Source: Clostridia bacterium (GTDB lineage Bacteria > Bacillota > Clostridia > Christensenellales > CAG-314). From it: 42,507 nucleotides of DNA. Made by a program: the position numbers and the translations under genes. Numbering within the stretch: the first letter of the stretch is position 1; each line of letters opens with the position of its first letter. This document shows positions 25,426 to 33,967 of the stretch, one piece after another. The notes beneath the pieces were generated by a model. The model was not told the DNA's origin and searched no databases. It saw only the letters and a program-made list of their open reading frames with translations. The stretch lies in assembly GCA_017457305.1 (NCBI GenBank), contig JAFTHP010000038.1, positions 1 to 42,507 of the forward strand. Reading direction: 5' to 3'.

Positions 25426-26901
25426 TTACAATGTAACACCAGTTTTGAACAAAGCAATTTCTCTGCTGTCGGTTAATTCGTTTTTGGTTAGCTTTCCGCT
25501 GGCAACTTGTTGAACGTAATCGGCTAGTTCGTTGAGCTTGGCTTCAAAGCTATCACCCGTTACAATGGTGCCTGCGTCAAAGTCTATCCAGTTAGATTTG
25601 TGACTTGCTAAAGCGCTGTTTGTGGAAATCTTGATTGTTGGAACAAATCCACCAAATGGTGTTCCGCGACCAGTTGTAAACAATACCAAGTGGCATCCAG
25701 CGCAACCCAAATTAGTTACAGCAACCATATCGTTACCAGGGCCATTTAGCAAATTCAATCCGCTGTGGTCAATGCGTTCTCCATCCAATGCTACACCACA
25801 CACCATGCTTGTACCGCTTTTTTGAGTGCAACCAAGCGACTTATCTTCCAATGTGGTAATTCCGCCAGCCTTGTTGCCTGGGGAAGGATTTTCATAGCAG
25901 GGTTGATGGTTATCTTGATAGTATTGCTTGAAGTTGTTGATGAGTTTTACCGTTTTTTCAAAGGTGGCTTGGTCAACGCATCTGTCCATAAGCAGTTGTT
26001 CTGCGCCGAACATTTCGGGCACTTCGGTAAGTACTGTTGTTCCGCCAACCGATACAATATAGTCGGAGAACATACCTACAAGTGGATTTGCAGTGATGCC
26101 GGAAAGACCATCGGAGCCACCACACTTTAGGCCAACACGGATACAAGACATATCCCTTTGTACACGTTTGTCATTTTGGGCATATTGGTACAATTCTTCC
26201 AACAGTTGAATTCCTGTGGCAATTTCGTCTTCTACGTCTTGTGCGATAAGAAAACGAACGCGGTTTGTGTCATACTCGCCAAGTGTTTGGATAAATTCGT
26301 CCAAACGGTTGTTTTCGCAACCAAGGCCAAGCAAAAGTACACCACCGCAGTTGGGATGGGTTGCCATTTGTTGCAACAATGTGCGTGTGCGAAGGTGGTC
26401 GGCACCAATTTGTGAACATCCATATGGATGAGTAAATGCGTGAACACCATCAACGTTGGTTAGCGTTGGGTGCAACTTTTCAAACTGTTTTACAATGGCG
26501 CGCGCTTGGGAGTTTACACAACCTACTAGTGGAATTACCCACAATTCGTTGCGGATACCAACGTTTCCGTCATATCTGGGGTACACTTGCACCGTTCTGT
26601 TCTTTCCGCTTGCTAGTACTTGACCATTGGGGGAGTAGCAATAGGTAAGTTGACCACTGAGATTTGTTGCCATGTTGTGGGTGTGAACGTGCTCCCCAAC
26701 GGCAATATCCTGTGTGGCCGCGCCAATAGGCGCACCGTATTTGATGACGTTTTGCCCCTTTTTGATGTTTGCAAGGGCAAACTTGTGTCCTTTTGTTATG
26801 TTTTGCAAAAGAGTAACGCCCAAGTAGCAACCGCCTTGTTGCAGGTCGGATAGCGCCACCGCTACGTTATCTTCTGGGTTAATCTTGATGTATTCTACCA
26901 T
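25426..26901 (-). CDS. uxaA: Altronate dehydratase
   Basis: 491 residues. The N-terminal SAF domain (about 1-95, with HVHTHNMATNLSG) is joined to the large catalytic domain in one polypeptide. Conserved segments include THPYGCSQIG, GLGCENNR, LKCGGSDGLSGITANPL, ETPEMFGAEQ-like VTEVPEMFGAEQLL and a C-terminal FTTGRGTPFGG. The enzyme dehydrates D-altronate to 2-keto-3-deoxygluconate and needs iron. It lies between uxaB and uxaC with gaps of 55 and 64 bp. Its ribosome site (GGTAGG) is weak. Confidence 0.97.
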   Translation of the reverse strand: MVEYIKINPEDNVAVALSDLQQGGCYLGVTLLQNITKGHKFALANIKKGQNVIKYGAPIGAATQDIAVGEHVHTHNMATNLSGQLTYCYSPNGQVLASGKNRTVQVYPRYDGNVGIRNELWVIPLVGCVNSQARAIVKQFEKLHPTLTNVDGVHAFTHPYGCSQIGADHLRTRTLLQQMATHPNCGGVLLLGLGCENNRLDEFIQTLGEYDTNRVRFLIAQDVEDEIATGIQLLEELYQYAQNDKRVQRDMSCIRVGLKCGGSDGLSGITANPLVGMFSDYIVSVGGTTVLTEVPEMFGAEQLLMDRCVDQATFEKTVKLINNFKQYYQDNHQPCYENPSPGNKAGGITTLEDKSLGCTQKSGTSMVCGVALDGERIDHSGLNLLNGPGNDMVAVTNLGCAGCHLVLFTTGRGTPFGGFVPTIKISTNSALASHKSNWIDFDAGTIVTGDSFEAKLNELADYVQQVASGKLTKNELTDSREIALFKTGVTL

Positions 26902-26956
26902 TAAAAACCTACCAAAAATCTATTTATTTGGAATTGTGTTGCAATTAGCTAGTCAA

Positions 26957-28393
26957 TTACTTGATAATTTTACGCATTGCCTTGCGCATGCCGTTTGCTT
27001 GGATATCCTTTAGGTAGCCTGCAACGAGTTTTACGTTTTGTTCCGTTGCAAGATCTTGTTCCCAAATGGACACGTTACCAAGCGCCTTTTGTGCAATTAC
27101 TGTCATATCTTTGTTTTTCCACAACTCTGCCCAGAAGTCCAAGTATTGTTGATCGTCCTTTAGAGCAATTTGTTCTTCGCCACGAACACCCTTGTAGAAG
27201 GTTACAAGTGCTGCAAAGGCAAACAAAATGTGGTTTGGAGCCTTGCCAAACTTTGCAACGTAATCGTTGTAGCTAGGCAAAAGACGTGTTTTGAATTTGG
27301 TTGTGGAGTTTAGTGCAATACTCATAAGTTCGTGACGAACAAATGGATTTTGGAAGCGTTCTAGTACACTTTCGGCAAAAGCTTGCATTTGATCTTCTGG
27401 CAAAGCAATTGTTGGCTTGATTTCGTCAAAAATAAGCTGTCTGATAAAGGTGGATATTTCCTTGTCTTCCAAGGATTCGCCAACAGTATCAACGCCACAA
27501 AGGTATGCAACGGGTACCATTGCTGTGTGCGCACCGTTTAGAATTTTTACCTTGCGTTGCTTGTATGGAGTGATGTCGTCGGCAAAAATAACGTTTAGTC
27601 CAGACTTGTCAGCAGGGAACTTGCTTTGGATAAACTCGTCCTTGGATAGTACCCACAAGTGGAACACTTCCCCCTTGACAACGTTGTTATCCACAAAGCC
27701 AGTTTCTTGCCAAATTTGTTCAACTGTATCCCTTGGATATCCGGGAACAATGCGGTCCACCAAAGTATCAGTAAAGTGATTTGCCTTGTTGAGCCACTCA
27801 ACAAAATCCCCTTCCATATTGCGGATTTCAGCAAGTTGATTTAGTACCTTTTTGAGAGCTTGACCATTGTAGTCGATAAGCTCACAAGGGATAATAGCAA
27901 GCCCCTTGTCCATATCGCCCTTGAAGAAAATGTATCTTTCGTACAAGAAAGACAACAGCTTTCCTGGGAAGGAAGTTGGGCACTTCCAAAAGTCTGTATC
28001 ATTTGCATCAAGCACAATTCCTGCTTCCGTTGTGTTGGAAACAATAATTTCTAAGTCCGCACTGCGAGCATAGGAAAGGAATTTTTCATAGTTGTCGTAT
28101 GGGTTTACAAAGTCGTTAAGTACGTCAATAATTTGGCGAGATTGCACCCTTTGTCCCTTGTCGATACCTTCTAGACAAAGGGTGTACAAACCGTCTTGTC
28201 TGGCAAGGTCATTGATTCTGCCCATGGGAACAGGTTGAACCACAACAACGCCGCTGTTGATGATATTTTTATCGTTCAAATCTTGAATAATCCAATCTAC
28301 AAAAGCACGCAAAAAGTTGCCTTCGCCAAATTGCAAAATCTTGATTGGTCTGTCAGTTTTGTTAAAGTTAGTTGCGTTAAGTTGCTTAGTCAT
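26957..28393 (-). CDS. uxaB: Tagaturonate reductase (altronate oxidoreductase)
   Basis: 478 residues of the polyol-specific long-chain dehydrogenase family. The NAD-binding start KILQFGEGNFLRAFVDW, the segment RIVPGYP, KILNGAHTAMVPVAYL and NPFVRHELMSIALNSTTKFKTR all match UxaB. The enzyme reduces D-tagaturonate to D-altronate. It is the first gene of uxaB-uxaA-uxaC. AAAGGGG precedes the ATG. The upstream region holds two inverted repeats (28412-28426 and 28452-28472) but no clear -35/-10 pair. Confidence 0.96.
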   Translation of the reverse strand: MTKQLNATNFNKTDRPIKILQFGEGNFLRAFVDWIIQDLNDKNIINSGVVVVQPVPMGRINDLARQDGLYTLCLEGIDKGQRVQSRQIIDVLNDFVNPYDNYEKFLSYARSADLEIIVSNTTEAGIVLDANDTDFWKCPTSFPGKLLSFLYERYIFFKGDMDKGLAIIPCELIDYNGQALKKVLNQLAEIRNMEGDFVEWLNKANHFTDTLVDRIVPGYPRDTVEQIWQETGFVDNNVVKGEVFHLWVLSKDEFIQSKFPADKSGLNVIFADDITPYKQRKVKILNGAHTAMVPVAYLCGVDTVGESLEDKEISTFIRQLIFDEIKPTIALPEDQMQAFAESVLERFQNPFVRHELMSIALNSTTKFKTRLLPSYNDYVAKFGKAPNHILFAFAALVTFYKGVRGEEQIALKDDQQYLDFWAELWKNKDMTVIAQKALGNVSIWEQDLATEQNVKLVAGYLKDIQANGMRKAMRKIIK

Positions 28394-28411
28394 AGCATTT
28401 AACCCCTTTAG

Positions 28412-28472
28412 TGTGCATATAGCACAATAATTATGTGATAAGATATTTGCTTGCTGACAAGTTGCATCAGCA
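28412..28472 (-). promoter_or_regulatory. Two inverted repeats upstream of uxaB
   Basis: TGTGC-ATATA-GCACA (28412-28426) and TGCTGA-N9-TCAGCA (28452-28472) lie 19-79 bp before the uxaB ATG. They are candidate operators for the uxaBAC operon. The regulator is unknown and no consensus promoter was found next to them. Confidence 0.4.
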
Positions 28473-28542
28473 TGTTTTTTTGTGTGAATTTAGTTGTGTT
28501 TTGCTAGCAAGATTAGCATGGCAAAAACACCGTTGTTCAGTA

Positions 28543-29925
28543 TCAAATTCTATCTTTTACTGCGTTGCGTTTTACTTGAATAATACACCAAATGGCGATA
28601 CCAACGGACATCAGTCCAATACCAATGTTGGATGTAAACATTGCAATACCCAAGCTTTCGGCACCAAGCTGTGGGAAGAAATTTATCATAACAAGCATTG
28701 CTGGAATACGGAATACAAACAATCTTGACAGATTGACTACCATTGACAACTTTGTGTAGCCAAGACCGTACACAAAACCATTTGTTGCCGCCGTTATACC
28801 AAGGGCAATTATGCCAATACCTTCGTAACGGAAAATCCTTTCAATTAGTTGCGCCTTTGCAACGTTTCCGTCAGCAAAGAACATTGCTATCTTGCCACAA
28901 AAAGCATACAGCAACGTGACGCCCACCGAAGCTATAACTGTGTTAATAATCAGCGCACACCAAAATGCTTGCACTGTTCGCCTGAGCTGTTTTGCGCCAA
29001 GGTTTTGGCTAATTACGGAAGAAGAACTATCTTCCAAAGAGTTTGTAACACCTGTTACGCTACCAGAAATATGGTTTGATACACCAAGCGCTCCGGGAGC
29101 ATCGGGGCCATAATTCATTGCCAAAGAATTGACAATTACCTTGCCCATACTAAAAACAAACTTGCCCAAAAATACTGGAACAGAAAGTCGCACTAGTGGA
29201 CGAATAAAGGTTTTGTTCAAATTCAAATTTCTTAGCGAATACTTGAACAGATAATTGCGACGAAGCAACATAAACAACGCATAGCATGTTACCGACAGGT
29301 TGGCAATTAGCGTCGCTGCCGCCACCATTACTGTTGCGCCATCCCAAATTCTTACAAAGACTAACGTTAGCACAATTTTTAGAGCCATCACAAACAGGTT
29401 GACTACCAAAATGTTGACCGTTGCACCGCGCGCCTTTTCCAGCCCCAAAAACACCGAGTTGAATAACGTGATACCAATGGTAAATATTTGCACCCTAAAG
29501 TACCCAATACCAAGGTCAATCATATCTTCCGTTAGCTGAGCCATACGAAGTATTGGCCTAGAAAGGGGAAGCAACAGCAATATCAGCACCGCCGCAATAC
29601 TAACGGCAATGGTCAGCAACGTGTTGGCCGACTTTTGTGCCGTATCCAGTTGGTTACGACCAATTAGCCTTGCTACAACAATGGAACCGCCCGTTGCAAG
29701 CCCTGCTCCTAGCGAAGAAAACAGGTTCTTTATTTGGTCAATCATCACAACGGAGCTTAGCGCATCGTTATCGTGCTTGGCAACAACAATAGTATCAATT
29801 ATACCCGCCATATAGTTGAATACAGCAAGCATAATCAGTGGCAATGATATCCTTAGTACCACTGCAAAAATGTTACCGTTCAATATAAACTCTCTGCGTT
29901 TGTTGTCCCTAGATGCGTTTGTCAC
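28543..29925 (-). CDS. MATE-family exporter
   Basis: 460 residues with twelve predicted membrane helices in two similar halves, the MATE layout. Typical features include RISLPLIMLAVFNYMAGIIDTIVVAKHD near the N-terminus and SSVISQNLGAKQLRRTVQAFW in the second half. MATE proteins export drugs or metabolites by sodium or proton antiport. The start is GTG, with AAAGGCG upstream. It lies on the same strand between a sugar ATPase gene and uxaB. Its substrate is unknown; export of a sugar acid or a toxic intermediate would fit the setting but is a guess. Confidence 0.9.
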   Translation of the reverse strand: MTNASRDNKRREFILNGNIFAVVLRISLPLIMLAVFNYMAGIIDTIVVAKHDNDALSSVVMIDQIKNLFSSLGAGLATGGSIVVARLIGRNQLDTAQKSANTLLTIAVSIAAVLILLLLPLSRPILRMAQLTEDMIDLGIGYFRVQIFTIGITLFNSVFLGLEKARGATVNILVVNLFVMALKIVLTLVFVRIWDGATVMVAAATLIANLSVTCYALFMLLRRNYLFKYSLRNLNLNKTFIRPLVRLSVPVFLGKFVFSMGKVIVNSLAMNYGPDAPGALGVSNHISGSVTGVTNSLEDSSSSVISQNLGAKQLRRTVQAFWCALIINTVIASVGVTLLYAFCGKIAMFFADGNVAKAQLIERIFRYEGIGIIALGITAATNGFVYGLGYTKLSMVVNLSRLFVFRIPAMLVMINFFPQLGAESLGIAMFTSNIGIGLMSVGIAIWCIIQVKRNAVKDRI

Positions 29926-29947
29926 CGTTTTCGCCTTTTACTGGTCA

Positions 29948-29981
29948 AATGCAGCCCTGTCTTGTAAGTCAAGGCTGCATT
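29948..29981 (-). terminator. Hairpin after the ATPase gene, possible terminator
   Basis: AATGCAGCC (29948-29956) pairs perfectly with GGCTGCATT (29973-29981). It lies just after the stop codon at 29988. There is no strong T tract, so it may only slow or process the transcript. Confidence 0.5.
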
Positions 29982-29987
29982 GGATAA

Positions 29988-31097
29988 TTACTTTATTGTT
30001 GGAATAACATCTTCTGTTTCGCTATCGAACAGGTAGATGCTCTTGTTTGGTATATAGAAGGTTAGTTCGCTATCCATTGCTGGAGTATCGTGTGGATCAA
30101 CCTTCAAAACAGATCTGCTGTTACCAATGTTTACGTAAACGTTGGTGTTGTCGCCAAGAAGCTCTGTTAGTTCTACTTGGCAAGCAATAGCTGAACAATT
30201 TTCTTGTTCGCCAAGAACAATACTTTCTGGACGGAAGCCCAAAACCATCTTTTTGCCATTGTATTGATCAATAAGTTCCTTATCTAAAATTGGAGCAAGG
30301 TCTAGTTGAGCATCAACGTTTTCGCCGTCTTCGGCAATTTGCAAAATGCCGTTGTTAACTGTACCGCGCAAGAAGTTCATTGGTGGTTCGCCAATGAAGC
30401 CAGCAACGAACATGTTAACTGGATTAAAGTACAATTCGTATGGAGTACCAACTTGTTGGATATATCCTTCCTTCATAACAACGATACGGTCTGCCATTGT
30501 CATAGCTTCCGTTTGGTCGTGTGTTACGTAAATTGTTGTTGCGTTTGTTTCGCGGTGAATTTGTGTAATTTCCGAACGCATAGTAACACGTTGCTTAGCA
30601 TCCAAGTTACTAAGTGGTTCGTCCATAAGGAAAATACCAACCTTGCGGATGATTGCACGACCAACAGCTACACGTTGACGTTGTCCGCCAGACAAAGCAC
30701 GTGGTTTACGTTGCAGGTATTCGGTCAAGCCCAAAATCTTTGCTGTGGCATAAACACGTTCTTCGATGACGTCTTCGTCAACGCCTTGAAGTGTCAAGCC
30801 AAAAGCAAGGTTGTCGTAAACAGAAAGGTGTGGGTACAAAGCATAGCTTTGGAATACCATTGCAACCTGTCTGTCGCGTGGTCCTTTGTCGTTTGCTAGA
30901 ACATCGTTAATATAAAACTCGCCCTTGCTGATATTTTCCAAACCTGCGATCATACGCAAAGTTGTACTTTTACCACAACCAGATGGACCTACGAATACAA
31001 CAAATTCGCCCTTTTCAATTTCCAAATTGAAGTCGTGAACAGCATGGAATCCATTTGGATAAATCTTGTTGATGTCCTTTAATTTTAGATATGCCAT
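29988..31097 (-). CDS. Second sugar ABC transporter ATPase, MsmX/UgpC type
   Basis: 369 residues. Walker A GPSGCGKST (37-45), LSGGQRQRVAVGRAIIR, IFLMDEPLSNLD and THDQTEAMTMADR are intact, and a C-terminal regulatory domain contains VLGFRPESI. It differs from the ATPase at 14985-16043 in many positions, so it is not a recent copy. There is no permease or binding protein beside it. It probably serves as a shared ATPase for several sugar importers, as MsmX does in Bacillus. AGGGAGCAA precedes the ATG, and it has its own promoter. Confidence 0.94.
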   Translation of the reverse strand: MAYLKLKDINKIYPNGFHAVHDFNLEIEKGEFVVFVGPSGCGKSTTLRMIAGLENISKGEFYINDVLANDKGPRDRQVAMVFQSYALYPHLSVYDNLAFGLTLQGVDEDVIEERVYATAKILGLTEYLQRKPRALSGGQRQRVAVGRAIIRKVGIFLMDEPLSNLDAKQRVTMRSEITQIHRETNATTIYVTHDQTEAMTMADRIVVMKEGYIQQVGTPYELYFNPVNMFVAGFIGEPPMNFLRGTVNNGILQIAEDGENVDAQLDLAPILDKELIDQYNGKKMVLGFRPESIVLGEQENCSAIACQVELTELLGDNTNVYVNIGNSRSVLKVDPHDTPAMDSELTFYIPNKSIYLFDSETEDVIPTIK

Positions 31098-31122
31098 AAG
31101 TATTGCTCCCTATGAAAAATTA

Positions 31123-31180
31123 AGTATAAATAATTTGTAGATTAGTGTGTAGTGGTTACGAAAACTGCAATGTTAACCAC
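31123..31180 (-). promoter_or_regulatory. Promoter and inverted repeat upstream of the second ATPase
   Basis: -10 TATACT (31123-31128) and -35 TACACA (31146-31151) with a 17-bp spacer. Directly upstream, GTGGTTA (31152-31158) and TAACCAC (31174-31180) form an inverted repeat with 15 bp between the arms. It is a candidate activator or repressor site. Confidence 0.5.
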
Positions 31181-31223
31181 TTTAACAACCTTAGTTGTCG
31201 TATTGAACAATTTTTATTGTCAA

Positions 31224-32060
31224 TTATTTGAGGTCGAGTGTACCAATGTGGTCCATATCGGTAAATGTTTGGTTTTCGCCACACATACCCCAAATAAAGG
31301 TGTAGTTGCTTGTTCCAACACCGCTGTGGATGGACCAGCTTGGGGAGATAACTGCTTGTTCATTGTGCATGATGATGTGGCGAGTTTCTTCCTGTGTGCC
31401 CATTAGGTGGAATACAACGTTATCTGCCTTCAAATCGAAATACATATAAACTTCCATACGTCTTTCGTGGGTGTGGCATGGCATTGTGTTCCAGCTGCTT
31501 GTTGGATCAAGTTCTGTCATACCCATAGAAAGTTGACAGCTTTGGCATACTGCTGGGTGTACAAATTGGTTGATTACGCGCTTGTTTAGGTTTGCTGCTT
31601 CGCCGCACTCTACGTGGTTTGCACGTTCCTTTGTGATGTGAACAGTTGGATACGTTTTGTGTGCTGGACAGCTGTTGATGTAGAATTTAGCAGGATTGTT
31701 GCCGTCGTTGGAGCGGAAGATAATTTCCTTTGTGCCCATACCGATGTACATACCTTCCTTGTGACCAACAGCGTAGCTTGTGCCATCCAAGATGATAACA
31801 CCATCGCCACCAATGTTGATAACGCCCATTTCGCGTCTTTCAAGGAAGTAATCTGTTGCTAGCTCCTTGGTTGTTCCCAAAACAAGGTCGCCGCTAACTG
31901 GCATTGCGCCACCAGCGATGATGCGGTCTTGGTGAGAGTATGTAAGTGCAATGTCATCTGCAACAAAAACCTTTTCAATTAGATAGTGCTTACGTAGCGT
32001 AGCAGTATCGTAATGCTTGGAATCTTCTGGGTGGTTACTGTAACGAATATCAAATTTCAT
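31224..32060 (-). CDS. kduI: 5-keto-4-deoxyuronate isomerase
   Basis: 278 residues, the usual KduI length. This cupin isomerase converts 5-keto-4-deoxyuronate to 2,5-diketo-3-deoxygluconate. The zinc site lies in WNTMPCHTHERRMEVYMYF, and the end follows the family pattern WSIHSGVGTSNYTFIWGMCGENQ. It handles the unsaturated uronate released by the GH105 enzyme and hands on to KduD. Its ribosome site AGGAGA is formed by the last two Arg codons of the upstream gene, whose stop is 1 bp from this ATG, so translation is coupled. Confidence 0.97.
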   Translation of the reverse strand: MKFDIRYSNHPEDSKHYDTATLRKHYLIEKVFVADDIALTYSHQDRIIAGGAMPVSGDLVLGTTKELATDYFLERREMGVINIGGDGVIILDGTSYAVGHKEGMYIGMGTKEIIFRSNDGNNPAKFYINSCPAHKTYPTVHITKERANHVECGEAANLNKRVINQFVHPAVCQSCQLSMGMTELDPTSSWNTMPCHTHERRMEVYMYFDLKADNVVFHLMGTQEETRHIIMHNEQAVISPSWSIHSGVGTSNYTFIWGMCGENQTFTDMDHIGTLDLK

Positions 32061-32061
32061 G

Positions 32062-32892
32062 CTAAATATATCTCCTTAAATGTTGTACAGCAAAGGCAAT
32101 ATCTTCGCCTGTTGTTCCCTCTAGCACCAAGTTGGCGTTGGGGACGTATTGTTTGATTGTTGTGATAATTCTTTCAAAATCTAGTGTTCCCTTGCCTACC
32201 CCTACTTGCTTAACCTTGCCATCCACAACAACAAAATCCTTGATGTGAAAAATCTTGATTTGGTCGCCAAATACTTGCAAGCCGTGCTCCAAGATTTGGT
32301 AACATTGGTCAACATTGGAAATATCCAAGTAGTTATACAGGTCAAAGATAACCCTGACGTTGTCTTTGTTGATTTGATCAATTGCTTGCTTTAGCCTGTC
32401 TACGCTGTAGCAAACGTGACCAAATGCCCCTTCCATTGCTATGCAAACGCCCTGATCCTTGGCGTAATCAGCCAAGTGGGAAAAGGTTTCCACAACAGTT
32501 TGAAGTGCGCTGTCGGTGCGGTTGGATGGGTGATAAGTCCACTTGTCGTCGTTAAAACTGCCAGTTTCCGAACCAACCATATCGCAACCAAGGGTTTTTG
32601 CTACGCGAAGATAGCTTTTGAACACTTCCGTGCAGTTAGCAACCTTGTCTTTGTTGGAGTGAACGGGGTTAAAGTAGGCACCGATTAGTGCAATTTGTTT
32701 GCCAGCGCCCTGCAAAGCATCTGCAATTTGTTGGGCTTTTTGTTGAGTTATACCATCTGGAGTGTAGGGCACGTCTTCCATAACTTTGTAGGCAACAAGC
32801 TGAACACCATCTAGGTTGTGATGACAAACTTGTGCAACAACGTTATCAATGCCCTTTACCCCAAGGTCGTGCGAACGGATAAAAAGCTTCAT
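32062..32892 (-). CDS. Sugar phosphate isomerase/epimerase-like TIM barrel
   Basis: 276 residues of the AP-endonuclease-2/xylose-isomerase-like TIM-barrel family. Metal-site positions are visible in GSETGSFND, IAMEGAFGH, VIFDLYNYLD, IFHIKDF and the late LVLEGTTGED. Members act as epimerases or isomerases on sugars and keto acids. No step of the uronate route lacks an enzyme, so this one may add a side branch, for example epimerisation of another uronate or ketose. It overlaps kdgK by one base (TAATG) and is coupled to kduI, so it belongs firmly to the operon eda-kdgK-TIM-kduI. Confidence 0.85.
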   Translation of the reverse strand: MKLFIRSHDLGVKGIDNVVAQVCHHNLDGVQLVAYKVMEDVPYTPDGITQQKAQQIADALQGAGKQIALIGAYFNPVHSNKDKVANCTEVFKSYLRVAKTLGCDMVGSETGSFNDDKWTYHPSNRTDSALQTVVETFSHLADYAKDQGVCIAMEGAFGHVCYSVDRLKQAIDQINKDNVRVIFDLYNYLDISNVDQCYQILEHGLQVFGDQIKIFHIKDFVVVDGKVKQVGVGKGTLDFERIITTIKQYVPNANLVLEGTTGEDIAFAVQHLRRYI

Positions 32893-33914
32893 TATCTTTG
32901 AACACGGCCAGAAGCATCGCCGTTCATCAATGTTTCTACTTCGCTTTCGCTCATAAGGTTGAAGTCACCAGGAATTGTGTGCTTTAGTGCACTTGCTGCA
33001 ACGGCAAATTCCAAAGCCTTTTTGAAGTCGTTGTACTTGAGCAAACCGTGGATGAAACCACCGCTGAAGCTATCGCCACCACCAACGCGGTCAACGATAC
33101 GAACTTCGTATTTTCTGGAACGGTAAAATTCGTTTCCGTCGTAAGCCAATGCGCTCCAGCCGTTGTCGCTAGCAGAGTAGCTTTCGCGAAGGCTAGTAAC
33201 AACGTACTTAAAGCCAAATTTTTCCTTCATTTGACGGAAGATTGTTTCGTATCCGCCAAGCTCCAAGTTGCCCTTGGTAACGTCTGTTTCGCCTGGCTTA
33301 AAACCAAGACATTTTTCTGCATCTTCTTCGTTGCCGATGCAAACGTCAACGTACTTCATCAAACGTGTCATACACTCTTGTGCTTCGGCTGGAGTCCACA
33401 ACTTTTTGCGGTAGTTTAGGTCAACAGATACTGTAACGCCGTGCTTTTTAGCGCAGATAAGTGCCTTTTCCAAAACTTCTTGTGCATCCTTGCCAAGGGC
33501 TGGTGTGATACCTGTCCAGTGGAACCATGTTGCACCTTCGAAGATAGCGTCAAAGTCAAAGTCTTCTGCCTTAGCTTCGGAAATGCTGCTGTGTGCGCGG
33601 TCGTAGATAACCTTGGATGGACGCATAGAAGCACCAGTCTCCAAGAAGTAGATACCTACTCTTTCGCCACCGCGTGCAATAAAGTTGGTGTGAACACCGT
33701 ATTGGCGAAGTGCATTGATGGCACATTGACCAATTTCGTGCTTAGGAAGCTTTGTAACAAAGTAACTTTCGTGACCGTAGTTTGCCAAAGATACTGCAAC
33801 GTTGGCTTCGCCGCCACCGTATACTACGTCAAAATTGTCCGATTGAACAAAACGGGTGTAACCGTTTGTGGAAAGACGCAACATAATTTCGCCCAAAGTA
33901 ACAACTTTTGTCAT
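32892..33914 (-). CDS. kdgK: 2-keto-3-deoxygluconate kinase
   Basis: 340 residues of the PfkB sugar kinase family. The N-terminal GEIMLRLS and GGGEANVAVSLANYG segments bind the sugar acid. DRVGGGDSFSGGFIHGLL (Asp about 280) is the C-terminal signature with the catalytic base and anion hole. The enzyme phosphorylates 2-keto-3-deoxygluconate to KDPG, the point where the Uxa and Kdu branches meet. TAAGGAGAAA precedes the ATG. It lies 53 bp after eda. Confidence 0.95.
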   Translation of the reverse strand: MTKVVTLGEIMLRLSTNGYTRFVQSDNFDVVYGGGEANVAVSLANYGHESYFVTKLPKHEIGQCAINALRQYGVHTNFIARGGERVGIYFLETGASMRPSKVIYDRAHSSISEAKAEDFDFDAIFEGATWFHWTGITPALGKDAQEVLEKALICAKKHGVTVSVDLNYRKKLWTPAEAQECMTRLMKYVDVCIGNEEDAEKCLGFKPGETDVTKGNLELGGYETIFRQMKEKFGFKYVVTSLRESYSASDNGWSALAYDGNEFYRSRKYEVRIVDRVGGGDSFSGGFIHGLLKYNDFKKALEFAVAASALKHTIPGDFNLMSESEVETLMNGDASGRVQR

Positions 33915-33967
33915 GATAATTTCTCCTTAAAAACGTTTATTGTGTAATAAAAATCGGCAATGTGCGA

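Noticed and set aside
28452..28480. Hairpin followed by T residues on the plus strand upstream of uxaB, as a terminator
   Set aside because: No plus-strand gene leads into it. It is kept only as an inverted repeat in the uxaB upstream region.
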